Assembly (NCBI GenBank): GCA_947331495.1
Contig: CAMZOI010000004.1
Location: 81,042-145,041 of the forward strand
DNA length: 64,000 nt
Reading direction: 5' to 3'
Origin: Erythrobacteraceae bacterium Alg239-R51
GTDB lineage: Bacteria > Pseudomonadota > Alphaproteobacteria > Sphingomonadales > Sphingomonadaceae
Part shown: in pieces, positions 35,311 through 45,022 of the stretch
Position numbering within the stretch: the stretch's first letter is position 1
Layout: every line of letters begins with the position of its first letter
Position numbers and translations under genes: made by a program
The notes under the pieces: model-generated
What the model was told of the DNA's origin: nothing
What the model saw: the letters and a program-made list of their open reading frames with translations, nothing else
Database searches by the model: none

Positions 35311-37431
35311 CTACCAGATACGGATACGCTCTTCAGGCGGCAAATAGAGTTCGTCTTCGGGTGTCACGTTGAACGCCTCGTACCACTCGCTCATGTTCCG
35401 AACGACACCGTTGGTGCGGTATTCTTCCGGGCTATGCGAATCGGTGCGCAGGCGATTGCGGTAATTCTCCTCGCGCTGTTGCGAGCGCCAGACCTGCGCC
35501 CAGGCCAGGAAGAACCGCTGGTCGCCCGTCAGCCCGTCGATAACCGGCACATCCTGCCCTTCGGTAGCAATCTTGTAAGCGCGGTAGGCAAGGCTAAGGC
35601 CGCCGAGATCGCCAATGTTCTCGCCCAGCGTCAGCCGACCGTTGACACAGGTTTCGCCGGCATCGAGCGGGCAGAACTGGTTGTACTGTTCCACCAGCGC
35701 GTCGCCCAGCGCATCGAACGCTTCGCGGTCCGCATCGGTCCACCAGTTACGTAGCGCGCCCTGGGCATCCGACTTCGAACCCTGGTCGTCGAAGCCGTGG
35801 CCTATTTCGTGTCCGATTACCCCGCCTATAGCACCGTAATTGACCGCCGGATCCGCGGTCAGGGCGAAGAAAGGTTGCTGCAGGATCGCGGCCGGAAAGA
35901 CGATCTCGTTGAGCGTCGAATAGTAATACGCGTTGACCGTCTGCGGCAGCATGAACCACTCGCTACGGTCAATCGGCCCGCCCAGCTTGGAAAGGTCGTC
36001 CTCCCAGTTCCATCTGGCCGCTGCCATTCGATTGACCAGCGGATCGCCGCCGATCGTGAGCCCTTCATAAGTCTCGAGATTTTCCCGATAGCCGATCTTG
36101 GGCGTGAAACTGTCGAGCTTGGCGCGCGCTTCGTTTTTCGTTTCCTCACTCATCCAGTCGATTTCGTCGAGGCTACGGGCAAGCGCGATGCGGAGATTGG
36201 TGACTAGCTGGTCCATCGCCGCCTTGTTCTCGGGCGGAAAATATCGCTCTACATAGGATGCCCCCAGTAATTCGCCGAGCTGGCCTTCGGTCGCATCGAT
36301 GGCGCGTTTCCAGCGCGGCCGTTGTTCGGGCGTTCCGCTGAGGACGGTGCCGTAGAACGCGAAGTCCGCTTCATCGAAACGACTCGGCAGGACGGCGGCG
36401 TTGTTCTTGAGGAACTCCTTGAGCGTCCAGGCCTGAAGCACTTCTATCGGAGTTTGCGCGAGCAGTTCGAACATGGTCGGAGTGCCGCCGCCGATCTTGG
36501 CACGCGTTTCGGCATCGAGGCCAAGTTCCGCCGCGCGCTCGTCGCTCGGCGGGAGATCGCCAATGATAAAACGGTCAGATTCGCCAAAGCCCGACGCTTC
36601 CAGCGCTCGGGCGAGTGGGAATTCGCCCGCCAGTTCTTCGAAGTCCTCTGGCGTCAGTGCATTGTAGGTAAGGTCCCGGTTGCGCCGCGTCGCGCGGTCC
36701 CAACTGACCGTGCGCGCGATGGTGTCCTCGAATGCATAGACTGTTTGCGCCATCCCGGCTGCATCAGCGTATCCCGCCTCGTTCAGCAGAAACGCCAGGT
36801 AGTCGCGATATTTCGTTTGGATATCCCGACCCTTTTCGGTTTCGTCGAGATAGTAGTCCCGGTCCGGCAGGCCCAGACCGCCGGAGCCGAAGAAGACAGA
36901 ATATCGCGTCGGCTCCTTGGAATCGACGCCGACCCCGCCGCCCAGCGGCGAAGGATACCCGGGCGTACCCCATAACGAAGCGAGTTCGGCAAGAGTGTCG
37001 GCAGCCTTTATCTGAGCGAGGTAGGGCTGTGCCGGGGCTAGGCCCGCCGCGTCGATCGCACCCGTGTCAAGATAGGCGTCATACGCAGCGACAATGCGCC
37101 TTTCGTCGGCAGTCAGCTGGCCAGCAGGTCTGGCCACCAGTTCATCGACAAGAGCCTTCACGTCGCTGGTGGATTTTTCTCGCAGCAGGTTGAAGGCCCC
37201 GAAGCGGCTGAATTCGGCCGGAAGAGGATTGGCCTCGAGCCATTTCTGGTTGGCATAGGCGAAAAAGTCGTCGCCAGGATCGATGTCTTGCGAAATGTAA
37301 TCGGGATCGAACCCCCAGTCGCCAAAGCTCATCGTCGGCATGGGCGCGTCGGCCTCGTTCTGGGCGGCAGCGGGGGCCGCAAGACCGAGGACGAGCGCGC
37401 TGGCGCTCGCTGCGAGCAAGGTACGTATCAT
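35311..37431 (-). CDS. M13 family metallopeptidase (neprilysin-like), exported
   Basis: A 706-residue zinc endopeptidase with a signal peptide (MIRTLLAASASALVLGLAAP then AAAQ). The gluzincin motif is in VIGHEIGHGFDDQGSKSDAQG (read as HEIGH and FDDQGSK) with the third ligand in ENIGDLGGLSLAYRAY; VNAYYYSTLNEIVFPAAIL is the substrate-binding NAxY strand, and the C-terminus ends in RIW near the usual conserved W. It would cut small peptides in the periplasm or outside. Confidence 0.94.
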   Translation of the reverse strand: MIRTLLAASASALVLGLAAPAAAQNEADAPMPTMSFGDWGFDPDYISQDIDPGDDFFAYANQKWLEANPLPAEFSRFGAFNLLREKSTSDVKALVDELVARPAGQLTADERRIVAAYDAYLDTGAIDAAGLAPAQPYLAQIKAADTLAELASLWGTPGYPSPLGGGVGVDSKEPTRYSVFFGSGGLGLPDRDYYLDETEKGRDIQTKYRDYLAFLLNEAGYADAAGMAQTVYAFEDTIARTVSWDRATRRNRDLTYNALTPEDFEELAGEFPLARALEASGFGESDRFIIGDLPPSDERAAELGLDAETRAKIGGGTPTMFELLAQTPIEVLQAWTLKEFLKNNAAVLPSRFDEADFAFYGTVLSGTPEQRPRWKRAIDATEGQLGELLGASYVERYFPPENKAAMDQLVTNLRIALARSLDEIDWMSEETKNEARAKLDSFTPKIGYRENLETYEGLTIGGDPLVNRMAAARWNWEDDLSKLGGPIDRSEWFMLPQTVNAYYYSTLNEIVFPAAILQQPFFALTADPAVNYGAIGGVIGHEIGHGFDDQGSKSDAQGALRNWWTDADREAFDALGDALVEQYNQFCPLDAGETCVNGRLTLGENIGDLGGLSLAYRAYKIATEGQDVPVIDGLTGDQRFFLAWAQVWRSQQREENYRNRLRTDSHSPEEYRTNGVVRNMSEWYEAFNVTPEDELYLPPEERIRIW

Positions 37432-37552
37432 GGATGAAGTCTCCCGGAATTCGCGACCGGCTCCGGCGAGCGGTCAAATCTAAGTCTTATTTAACAAAAC
37501 ATTGGAAAGGAGCGAAGCCGTTCGTCGGTCCGAACCGTCGTTTGCCGATTGA

Positions 37553-39358
37553 TCAGACGCTTTCCAGCCCGAATTGCAATGTTGCCAGACGGGCATATAG
37601 GCCGCCGCTCTCTGACAATTGCGCGTGCGTGCCCTGTTCGACGATGCGCCCGTCCTCCATCACCACAATACGGTCCGCAGCGCGCACAGTGGCGAGACGA
37701 TGGGCGATGACTAAGGTTGTACGATCCTCCATCAGATGTTCCAGCGCATCCTGAACCAGCCGCTCGCTTTCGGCGTCAAGCGCGCTGGTTGCCTCATCCA
37801 GCAAAAGGATCGGTGCGTCGCGCAACAAGGCGCGGGCGATGGCGATTCTCTGACGCTGACCACCCGACAATTGGGTCCCGCTTTCACCAAGATAGGTATC
37901 AAGCCCATGCGGCAGGCGGTCGAGAAATCCTTCTGCGTTGGCCGCACGGGCGGCGGCCCGGATATCCTCGTCACTCGCGTCCCAATTGCCGTAGCGCAGA
38001 TTGTCGCGCGCATCGGCGCTGAATAGCACCCCTTCTTGCGGGACGTAGGCGATGCGGCGGCGGATCTCGGAGGGATCGGCGGATGTCATCGACACCCCGT
38101 CGAGCCGGATCGTGCCTGCTTGCGGATCGTAGAAGCGCTCGGCAAGCTGGAACACGGTCGATTTGCCGGCCCCGGAAGGTCCGACGATGGCGACAGTTTC
38201 GCCTGGTTCCACCTCGAGACTGAAATCCTCTATTGCTGGCACTTCGAGTCTGGTCGGATAGCGGAAAGTCACGTTGCGAAACGACAGGCTTCCGCGCGGC
38301 GGTACCGGCAAGTCCTGCGGTCGAGCGGGCGCGGTGATTGCCGGCTTTTCCTCCAGCAGTTCGGACAGCCTGCTTGCCGCACCGGCCCCGCGCAGCAAAT
38401 CGCCATAGACTTCGGTCAAGGCGCCGAAGGCACCCGCGACGAGCCCCGCGGTAAGGACGAAGGCCGCTATGGTTCCTCCCGATATTACGCCTTCGCTCAC
38501 CGCCATCGCACCACGCCAGACTAGGCCGGTTATTCCACCGAAAACGACCATGATAACGATCGCTGTCATGGCCGCGCGGATGATGATGCGGCGTTTTGCA
38601 ACGGTGAATGTGCGCTCGACCGCCTCGCCGAAGCGGCTGCTTTCCCGTCGTTCCTGATTGAACCCCTGCACGATTTTCATCGCCCCGAGCACCTCGGTCA
38701 CCAGCGCGCCGATATCGGCCACCCGGTCCTGGCTGGTACGAGACACGTTGCGCAATCGCCGGCCGAATAGGGTAATCGGCAAGGTGATCGCTGGAATCAG
38801 CAAAACCAGCCAGATAGTAAGCCCCGGAAGAAGGTAGAACAGATACGCGGTCCCGCCGATTGCCATCAGCGTGTTGCGCAGCGCAACCGAGATGGTGGTG
38901 CCGACAACCGTTTCGATCAGCGCCGTATCGCTGGTCATCCGGCTGGAAATTTCCTTGGGGCTGTTTTCCTCGTAGAAACCTGGGGCCAGACGCATGAGGT
39001 TGGCGTGCACACGGCAGCGAATGTCGGCGACCACCCGTTCGCCCAGCCAGCTGACGAAGTAGAACCGCATTGCCGTTCCCAGCGAAAGGACACCTACGAT
39101 CATGAGCAGGTAACGAAACCATCTCCCGATATCGTTAGAACTGCCTTCGGCAAAACCGCGGTCGATGACCATCTTGAATCCGGCGGGTATCGCCAGCGTC
39201 GCCCCAGCGGTGATGAACAGGGCGAGGACCGCCAAAGCAACGTGCCCAGGATAGTTTCTCGCTGCGTCCCAAACCATCCGCAAGGGCTTGAGGGAACGCT
39301 GCCGGGGCGCATCCTTTGCCGGACGCTTGCGCGCAAACCGCCCGCGCGGCTCCGCCAT
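37553..39358 (-). CDS. ABC transporter, fused permease and ATP-binding protein (MsbA-like exporter)
   Basis: A half-transporter of about 601 residues: six membrane helices in the first 320 residues (VALAVLALFITAGATLAIPA as TM1), then the ATPase with Walker A VGPSGAGKSTVFQLAERF, signature LSGGQRQRIAIARALL and Walker B ILLLDEATSALDAES. It resembles lipid or drug exporters and functions as a homodimer; the cargo is unknown. ATG 39358 has AGGA about 9 nt upstream; ATG 39385 is the alternative. It is divergent from phaZ. Confidence 0.92.
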   Translation of the reverse strand: MAEPRGRFARKRPAKDAPRQRSLKPLRMVWDAARNYPGHVALAVLALFITAGATLAIPAGFKMVIDRGFAEGSSNDIGRWFRYLLMIVGVLSLGTAMRFYFVSWLGERVVADIRCRVHANLMRLAPGFYEENSPKEISSRMTSDTALIETVVGTTISVALRNTLMAIGGTAYLFYLLPGLTIWLVLLIPAITLPITLFGRRLRNVSRTSQDRVADIGALVTEVLGAMKIVQGFNQERRESSRFGEAVERTFTVAKRRIIIRAAMTAIVIMVVFGGITGLVWRGAMAVSEGVISGGTIAAFVLTAGLVAGAFGALTEVYGDLLRGAGAASRLSELLEEKPAITAPARPQDLPVPPRGSLSFRNVTFRYPTRLEVPAIEDFSLEVEPGETVAIVGPSGAGKSTVFQLAERFYDPQAGTIRLDGVSMTSADPSEIRRRIAYVPQEGVLFSADARDNLRYGNWDASDEDIRAAARAANAEGFLDRLPHGLDTYLGESGTQLSGGQRQRIAIARALLRDAPILLLDEATSALDAESERLVQDALEHLMEDRTTLVIAHRLATVRAADRIVVMEDGRIVEQGTHAQLSESGGLYARLATLQFGLESV

Positions 39359-39454
39359 CGGTTCCGATCCTGTGCGAGCGTCCATCCTCGTTCAAGTAGG
39401 TCGCCGCCGGCTGAAAATCCACCTCCCGCGTGGTGTGGGTGCACATTTACCCTC

Positions 39455-39469
39455 TTGTGCGTTGCACAA
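39455..39469. promoter_or_regulatory. candidate PhaR-like operator upstream of phaZ
   Basis: TTGTGC-GTT-GCACAA is a perfect six-base inverted repeat with 3-bp spacer, containing the TGC-N3-GCA core known for PhaR sites (CTGC-N3/4-GCAG in Paracoccus and Rhodobacter). It lies 77 bp before the phaZ ATG in the 187-bp region shared with the divergent ABC exporter. PhaR control is inference from this motif and the gene downstream. Confidence 0.4.
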
Positions 39470-39545
39470 TCACTTCTAAGGCGGCAGGAGTCGCCTTTCG
39501 CCCGAAGGTCGCGACTGGATCGCGCCGGGCTCGCAGGGGACAAGA

Positions 39546-40781
39546 ATGCTCTATCATGCTTACGAATTACAGCGCAGCTGGCTGAACTCGGCCAGCGCCT
39601 GGGCCTCGATCGGGGCGGAAATGTTGTCAAATCCCTCTCTACCGATGGGGTACATGGGACTGGGTCCAGTCGCCGCGAGCGCGCTCGATGTCTTTGCCCA
39701 CGCCACCGCAACTTACGGCAAGCCCGCCTGGAACATCGAGGCGATTGAGGTAGACGGCGAACCCGATCCAGTGGTCGAGTCAACCGTGCTCAACCGGCCG
39801 TTCGGCGATCTGAAGGAATTCTACCGCTCTGGACTGTCCGATGATGCCCCTCGGCTGCTGGTCGTTGCACCCATGAGCGGACACTTCGCCACGCTCCTGC
39901 GCGGCACGGTCGAGCGGATGTTGCAGAATTACCGTGTATTCGTGACCGACTGGGCGGATGCGAAGACCGTGCCGCTGCGCGAAGGCGAATTCGATCTCGA
40001 TGATTACATTGATTACGTCATCGGGTTTCTCGAACATATCGGCCAGGATCAATCAGACGGGCGCGCGCATGTGATGGCGGTCTGCCAGCCATCGGTTCCG
40101 GTCTTTGCGGCAACCGCCTGCATGAACCGCGATGATCATCCCTGCACGCCAAGGACGCTGACCATGATGGGCGGGCCAATCGACACGCGGTGTTCGCCAA
40201 CGACGGTCAACGATCTTGCGATGGATCGCCCGATCGAGTGGTTCCGCCACAATGTCATCGCCACCGTTCCGATGCAATATCGCGGGAGCGGTCGGCAGGT
40301 CTATCCAGGGTTCATGCAATTGGCCGGGTTCATGAGCATGAATTTGGGCAACCACATGCAGAGCCATTACGAGATGTTCAAGCACCTGACCGCAGGCGAC
40401 GATGCCAGCGCCCAGGCGACCAAGGATTTCTACGACGAGTATCGCAGCGTCGCCGACATGACGGCGGAGTTCTATCTGCAGACCGTTCAGGAGGTCTTCC
40501 AGGACCACGCGATCCCCAATGGTACCTTCATGCATCGCGGACACCGCGTGGATCTGGGCGACATCACCGAAACCGCGCTGCTCGCCATCGAAGGTGAGCG
40601 CGACGATATTTCAGGATTGGGCCAAACGCGTGCGGCGCTGGAACTGACACCCAGTCTTGACGCGTCCAAGAAACGCTATTTCATGGCTGAAGGCGCGGGC
40701 CATTATGGCATCTTCAACGGCAGCCGCTGGCGCGACAAGATCGCCCCGGTGGTCGAGGAGTTCATCGCGGCTCATGGTTAG
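39546..40781 (+). CDS. phaZ: intracellular polyhydroxyalkanoate depolymerase
   Basis: A 411-residue cytoplasmic depolymerase that mobilises PHB granules. It starts MLYHAYELQRSW as in other PhaZ1-type enzymes; the nucleophile is the Cys of MAVCQPSVP (about 181), and the His is in AEGAGHYGIFNGSRW (about 386). AGGGGAC precedes the ATG. With the thiolase and MaoC genes at 41.8-43.5 kb and phbB at 63.2 kb it points to PHB storage, though no phaC synthase is in the window. Confidence 0.94.
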   Translation: MLYHAYELQRSWLNSASAWASIGAEMLSNPSLPMGYMGLGPVAASALDVFAHATATYGKPAWNIEAIEVDGEPDPVVESTVLNRPFGDLKEFYRSGLSDDAPRLLVVAPMSGHFATLLRGTVERMLQNYRVFVTDWADAKTVPLREGEFDLDDYIDYVIGFLEHIGQDQSDGRAHVMAVCQPSVPVFAATACMNRDDHPCTPRTLTMMGGPIDTRCSPTTVNDLAMDRPIEWFRHNVIATVPMQYRGSGRQVYPGFMQLAGFMSMNLGNHMQSHYEMFKHLTAGDDASAQATKDFYDEYRSVADMTAEFYLQTVQEVFQDHAIPNGTFMHRGHRVDLGDITETALLAIEGERDDISGLGQTRAALELTPSLDASKKRYFMAEGAGHYGIFNGSRWRDKIAPVVEEFIAAHG

Positions 40782-40879
40782 GCAGTAGGCAGGACCGTCT
40801 GTCAGCCGGATAAATGACTCGGCGCGAAACTACGAGCAGCTAGATTTAGCTTTGCCCAGAAGCGCGCAAGGCCGACAAG

Positions 40880-41833
40880 TCAACTGGTCCGCAGCGCCTT
40901 CACATCGTAAGGTTCGCCAAAGGTGCTTCGTGGAATTTCGAGAGCGTCACGATCCCAACCCGCTGCTTCTGCCACTGCTGCGTAGGTTGTCTCAAGAAAG
41001 CTCAACAAGGCCTTGTCAGGATCGGCACTGTTGCTGACATCCGCAAAGGGCAGCACGAATTCGCCAAGTTCATTCTGCCAATTTGCGGCATCCGGCGCGA
41101 CATCGCGACCCCCCAAACCGTCCGGAGTCGGATAGCCGTAGGCGTAGAACGCTGCCTCGCTAACGCCACTACCGCCAAGCCAGAAGCCTGCGCTGGCGAC
41201 CTCATGGCTATACGCCTCGCGCGTCACCCGGTCGGAAAGATTTGGAAAGCCCCCGGGATGCAAGGGAGCCTCCCGGCCCGAGAACCGGGTTATGGCAAGG
41301 TCGAGGCTTCCCCAGAACAGGTGGCTTGGAGAGGACTTGCCGACAAATCCGGAACGAAAATGCTCGAAGACGCGGTTCGCATCGCAAAAAGCGCGGAAAA
41401 TTCGCAAAAGTGTCGCGCGATCCCACGCGCGTTCGCGATTATCGTCGATGAAAGGTACCGCTTCTTCGACCTCGTTCGGAGCTCCCGAGGTATCGACTGG
41501 AAGACCGGCTGCCACAAGTAGTTCGCGCAGCTGTTCATGGAACCGCGCAACAGTCTGCCCCTCGATATCGAACCCGTCGGCGAAGCCTTGCGAGGTTTGC
41601 AACAAAATTGCCGAACTGAGGCAGTCGAACAGCAACTCGGCTTCGCCGCCCTGCATTTGCAGCGGATAGGTGCGGAAGCCGCGCGGCACCACGCGCAATG
41701 CGACATGCCAGCTGTGATTATGCCAGGGAAGCGTGCGCAAAGGCAGCTTGCCGACAACCTGAAGGTAAGAATGAAGACTCTCGATGATCTCGCGGTCGCG
41801 CCCGTAATCGAGTTTCGGCCACCGCTCGATCAT
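40880..41833 (-). CDS. DUF5996 family protein
   Basis: A 317-residue protein of the uncharacterised DUF5996 family. Recognised features are VGKLPLRTLPWHNHSWHVAL, the middle FCDANRVFEHFRSGFVGKSS, LFWGSLDLAITRFSGREAP and EAYSHEVASAGFWLGGSG. Repeated conserved His/Trp/Asp residues suggest an enzyme, but none is known. ATG 41833 has AAGGAA just upstream and begins MIERWPKLDY. It is the last gene of the minus-strand MaoC-thiolase group (16 bp after the thiolase stop). Confidence 0.85.
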   Translation of the reverse strand: MIERWPKLDYGRDREIIESLHSYLQVVGKLPLRTLPWHNHSWHVALRVVPRGFRTYPLQMQGGEAELLFDCLSSAILLQTSQGFADGFDIEGQTVARFHEQLRELLVAAGLPVDTSGAPNEVEEAVPFIDDNRERAWDRATLLRIFRAFCDANRVFEHFRSGFVGKSSPSHLFWGSLDLAITRFSGREAPLHPGGFPNLSDRVTREAYSHEVASAGFWLGGSGVSEAAFYAYGYPTPDGLGGRDVAPDAANWQNELGEFVLPFADVSNSADPDKALLSFLETTYAAVAEAAGWDRDALEIPRSTFGEPYDVKALRTS

Positions 41834-41849
41834 CTCAAGTTCCTTTCGA

Positions 41850-43031
41850 TCAGAAAATCTCGAAAAGGCCCGCTGCACCCATTCCGCCGCCGACACACAT
41901 GGTGACGACGCCGTATTTCGCACCCCGGCGCTTGCCCTCAATCAGCGTATGGCCAACGCAGCGTGCGCCGGTCATGCCGTAGGGGTGACCGATGGAGATG
42001 GAGCCACCACTGACGTTGAGCTTCTCGTTGTCGATACCGAGCTTGTCGCGGCAATAGAGCACCTGTACCGCGAAGGCTTCGTTCAGTTCCCAAATGCCGA
42101 TATCGTCGACCTTCATGTCGAAGCGCTCGAGCAGCTTGGGAATGGCAAAGATCGGGCCAATGCCCATTTCGTCGGGCTCGGTGCCCGCCACCGCCATGCC
42201 GATGTAACGGCCGAGCGGGGTCAGCCCCTTCTTCTCGGCGACCTTGGCTTCCATCAGGATCGAGGCCGAGGAACCGTCCGAAAGTTGCGAGGCATTACCG
42301 GCGGTAATCGTGGTACCTTCGCCCATGACCGGCTTCAGCCCCTGCAGACCTTCGAGCGTGGTGGAGGGGCGGTTTCCTTCATCCTTGTCGATGGTGATGT
42401 CGACATCCGAGATTTCGCCCGTTTCCTTGTCCTGCACCTTGTGCGTGGTCGACACGGAAACGATCTCGTCATCGAACCGGCCCGCTTCCTGCGCGGCGGC
42501 GGTGCGCTGCTGCGATTGAAGGGCATATTCGTCCTGGTCTTCACGACTGATGCCATAACGCTGCGCAACCGTCTCGGCAGTCTGCAGCATCGGCATGTAG
42601 ATCGCGCCATGCATCCCGATCAGTTCGGGATCGGGCATCACCCGCATTTCCTTGGTCTGCACCAAGCTGATCGATTCCTGCCCGCCCGCAGCGACGACGT
42701 CCATCCGGTCGGTGATGATCTGCTTGGCAGCCGTGGCGATGCTCATTAGTCCCGAAGAGCACTGGCGGTCGATGGTCATGCCGCTGGTGCCGATCGGGCA
42801 ACCGGCGCGCAGCGCGACCTGCCGCGCGAGGTTCCCAGCCTGCGTGCCCTGCTGCAGAGCCGACCCCCAAAGCACGTCATCGACTTCGCCCGGATCGATT
42901 TTGGCACGCTCGATCGCGGGCTTCAGTGAGTAGGAGCCGAGGGTGGGGCCCTTGGTATCGTTGAACCCGCCCTTGTAGGCGCGGCCAATGGCCGTGCGAG
43001 CGGTGGATACGATGACTGCGTCACGAGACAT
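41850..43031 (-). CDS. acetyl-CoA C-acetyltransferase
   Basis: A 393-residue thiolase: catalytic Cys in [13 protein letters not shown], His in [17 protein letters not shown], Cys in [15 protein letters not shown]. It may condense acetyl-CoA to acetoacetyl-CoA for PHB (PhaA-like) or act in beta-oxidation; sequence does not settle which. It is between the MaoC hydratase (53 bp upstream) and the DUF5996 gene on the same strand. Confidence 0.94.
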   Translation of the reverse strand: MSRDAVIVSTARTAIGRAYKGGFNDTKGPTLGSYSLKPAIERAKIDPGEVDDVLWGSALQQGTQAGNLARQVALRAGCPIGTSGMTIDRQCSSGLMSIATAAKQIITDRMDVVAAGGQESISLVQTKEMRVMPDPELIGMHGAIYMPMLQTAETVAQRYGISREDQDEYALQSQQRTAAAQEAGRFDDEIVSVSTTHKVQDKETGEISDVDITIDKDEGNRPSTTLEGLQGLKPVMGEGTTITAGNASQLSDGSSASILMEAKVAEKKGLTPLGRYIGMAVAGTEPDEMGIGPIFAIPKLLERFDMKVDDIGIWELNEAFAVQVLYCRDKLGIDNEKLNVSGGSISIGHPYGMTGARCVGHTLIEGKRRGAKYGVVTMCVGGGMGAAGLFEIF

Positions 43032-43083
43032 GGGATTTCCTTGGTTGTTTAATTGGTCCGATTCCGCCGGGGAGGAGCTCAGA

Positions 43084-43533
43084 TCAGACGAAGAACTGGG
43101 TCATCCATTCGCAGATCAGGGCCGGTTTGTCCTCGCCTTCGATCTCGATGGTTATCTCCATGGTCTGCTGCCACTGGCCAGGACGTTTCTCGTTCATTTC
43201 GAGCAACTTCCAGTGTCCACGGATGCGCTTGCCCGATCGCACGGGCGAAATGAAGCGGGTCTTGTTGCCCCCGTAATTCACCGCCATCTTGATCCCGTCG
43301 ACGCGTGGCACGTCGCTGTTCGCAGTTAGGTAGGGAATCATCGAGAGGGTGAGAAAGCCATGCGCGATGGTGCCGCCGAACGGCGTCATCTTTGCCTTTT
43401 CCTCGTCGATATGGATGAACTGGTGATCGCCCGTAGCGTCGGCGAACTGGTTGATCCGTTCCTGGCTCATCTCGACCCATTCGCTGGTGCCGACCTGTTC
43501 TCCGGTTTTTTCTGCAACATCCTGCGGGGTCAT
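43084..43533 (-). CDS. MaoC family dehydratase/hydratase
   Basis: A 149-residue single hot-dog hydratase. The hydratase-2 motif is present as [18 protein letters not shown] with Asp and His, and [17 protein letters not shown] follows. PhaJ-type enzymes of this size make (R)-3-hydroxyacyl-CoA for PHA, but nodulation-type MaoC proteins look similar. ATG 43533 follows GAGGAGAGG closely. Likely co-transcribed with the thiolase. Confidence 0.9.
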   Translation of the reverse strand: MTPQDVAEKTGEQVGTSEWVEMSQERINQFADATGDHQFIHIDEEKAKMTPFGGTIAHGFLTLSMIPYLTANSDVPRVDGIKMAVNYGGNKTRFISPVRSGKRIRGHWKLLEMNEKRPGQWQQTMEITIEIEGEDKPALICEWMTQFFV

Positions 43534-43561
43534 GCCTCTCTCCTCGATAGATATATGTTCT

Positions 43562-43585
43562 GCGCGACTCCCGGTCGCGCTTTTT
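43562..43585 (+). terminator. hairpin plus T5 on the plus strand, no plus-strand gene upstream
   Basis: GCGCGAC (43562-43568) pairs with GTCGCGC (43574-43580), five-base loop, followed by TTTTT. Its T-tract is on the plus strand although both neighbouring genes are on the minus strand; on the minus strand it sits in the leader of the MaoC gene. It may end an antisense RNA, or be a leader structure. Confidence 0.4.
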
Positions 43586-43639
43586 CCAAGCGTGTCATGG
43601 CGCATCGAAATCCGCGGTGCAACCGGCGGAGAGGTGCCG

Positions 43640-45022
43640 TTACGGCATTGCGGGCTTGCCCGTGGCGGCCTCGCGACGGGCGCTGCGAGCGGCTTTGCGT
43701 GTCTCATCCACGTAAGCCGAATCAAGTTTGCGGCAGTAGGTATGCAACGCGATCTGGAGCCCGATCAGCAGCAGAATGAATGGCTGATAAGCGATCCCTT
43801 GGAAAGCAGCGCCGACCAGATAGACAATGTTCGCGAATTGCAGGGCACTGGCGAGCGGAGCCTGCCATTGTTCGTCGGCAAGTTCGCGGTCCCGCCATCT
43901 CCGGCGGATCCTTTCCATCTGTATGAGCCCGACGAGATGGAGAGCAAGCCACAGGAAGAGACCCGGCCATCCCTGCTCGCCAAGCATTTCGAAATAAGAA
44001 GAATGATAGGCGCGTCCCTGCTCGGTCACCTCCCTTGTTTCGATAACCGTTGTTCCCGCCTCTTCGCGCGCTACCGGCATGCGATAGCTGAAGCTGTTGG
44101 CGCGATAGGCGTCGAAACCACCGCCCAGCGGCCGTGCCTTGGCGTAGTCGATAGTCCATTCCCATACCTGCATGCGTGTGGATGCAGACTGGTCGGACTG
44201 GACCGAGCCCAGCGTCGCCATACGCTCGTAATAGCTGGCCGGCAGAAAGGGCAGCGCCATGACACCGAGCGCCGCGGCCCCCAGAAGATAGGTCAGCCGG
44301 CGCTTGACGTCGCGCAGCATCAGGATCGCGAGCGTGGCGATGCATAACAAGCCCGTGCGCGCCTCTGTTCCGATCGGGATCAGCAAGCAGGCGAAGATTA
44401 GCAGGTACGCGAATGTTTTCGTTTTCCAATCTGGGGGAAACACGCTTCCATGCCGGGTCAGCCACAGGACGAGCGGTATGATCGCGACCGCCACCGTCGC
44501 CAGGGTGGAGCTTTCATAAATGTTGGAATTGTCGTTCACGAACAGGTAGAGATCGCCGTAACCGCCGCCACCGAAAAGGGTTTTCATACCCGCAGAGATG
44601 ATGATCGCGCCCGCAGTCAGCACCATGATCAATGCGGTCGCCTCCATTCTCAGGCGCGTGGTCAGGGTGAAGGGAAGGAAAATCGCGAAGACGAGCGCTT
44701 TCCACACCCAGCCCCATTTCTCCAAAGCGCTTACAGGAAACTCGGCCCATTGAAGCGTCATGAAGCAATAGCACAGCAGGATTGCCAGTATCGCCTGTCG
44801 AAGGGTGAACCGGGTATCCGCCTTCCGGTCGGAAATAATCCAACCGGTAAAGGCGAGCAGGAACGCGATCAGAGAGATCGGCAGCATTGCAGTCAGCGAC
44901 CAGCCGATTTTCTGCGGGGCGAGTATATCTATATATATATAGGTCAACACCCACAGAAACGGTCGCCGCAGGCCAAGCAAGAGCATCCCGAACACCGTCA
45001 GGAACAGTGCAAGGTCAAGCAT
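43640..45022 (-). CDS. O-antigen ligase-like membrane protein, exosortase A system-associated (DUF5935)
   Basis: A 460-residue polytopic protein with ten or more hydrophobic helices. The N-terminal DUF5935-like part (LRRPFLWVLTYIYIDILAP) and the ligase core (GTEARTGLLCIATLAILML, then the periplasmic loop with RPLGGGFDAYRANSF and YHSSYFEMLGEQGWPGL) match the putative O-glycosylation ligases found beside exosortase A (XrtA). It probably transfers or polymerises a lipid-linked glycan. The small TM gene overlaps its ATG by 8 bp; no clear Shine-Dalgarno, consistent with coupling. Confidence 0.85.
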   Translation of the reverse strand: MLDLALFLTVFGMLLLGLRRPFLWVLTYIYIDILAPQKIGWSLTAMLPISLIAFLLAFTGWIISDRKADTRFTLRQAILAILLCYCFMTLQWAEFPVSALEKWGWVWKALVFAIFLPFTLTTRLRMEATALIMVLTAGAIIISAGMKTLFGGGGYGDLYLFVNDNSNIYESSTLATVAVAIIPLVLWLTRHGSVFPPDWKTKTFAYLLIFACLLIPIGTEARTGLLCIATLAILMLRDVKRRLTYLLGAAALGVMALPFLPASYYERMATLGSVQSDQSASTRMQVWEWTIDYAKARPLGGGFDAYRANSFSYRMPVAREEAGTTVIETREVTEQGRAYHSSYFEMLGEQGWPGLFLWLALHLVGLIQMERIRRRWRDRELADEQWQAPLASALQFANIVYLVGAAFQGIAYQPFILLLIGLQIALHTYCRKLDSAYVDETRKAARSARREAATGKPAMP

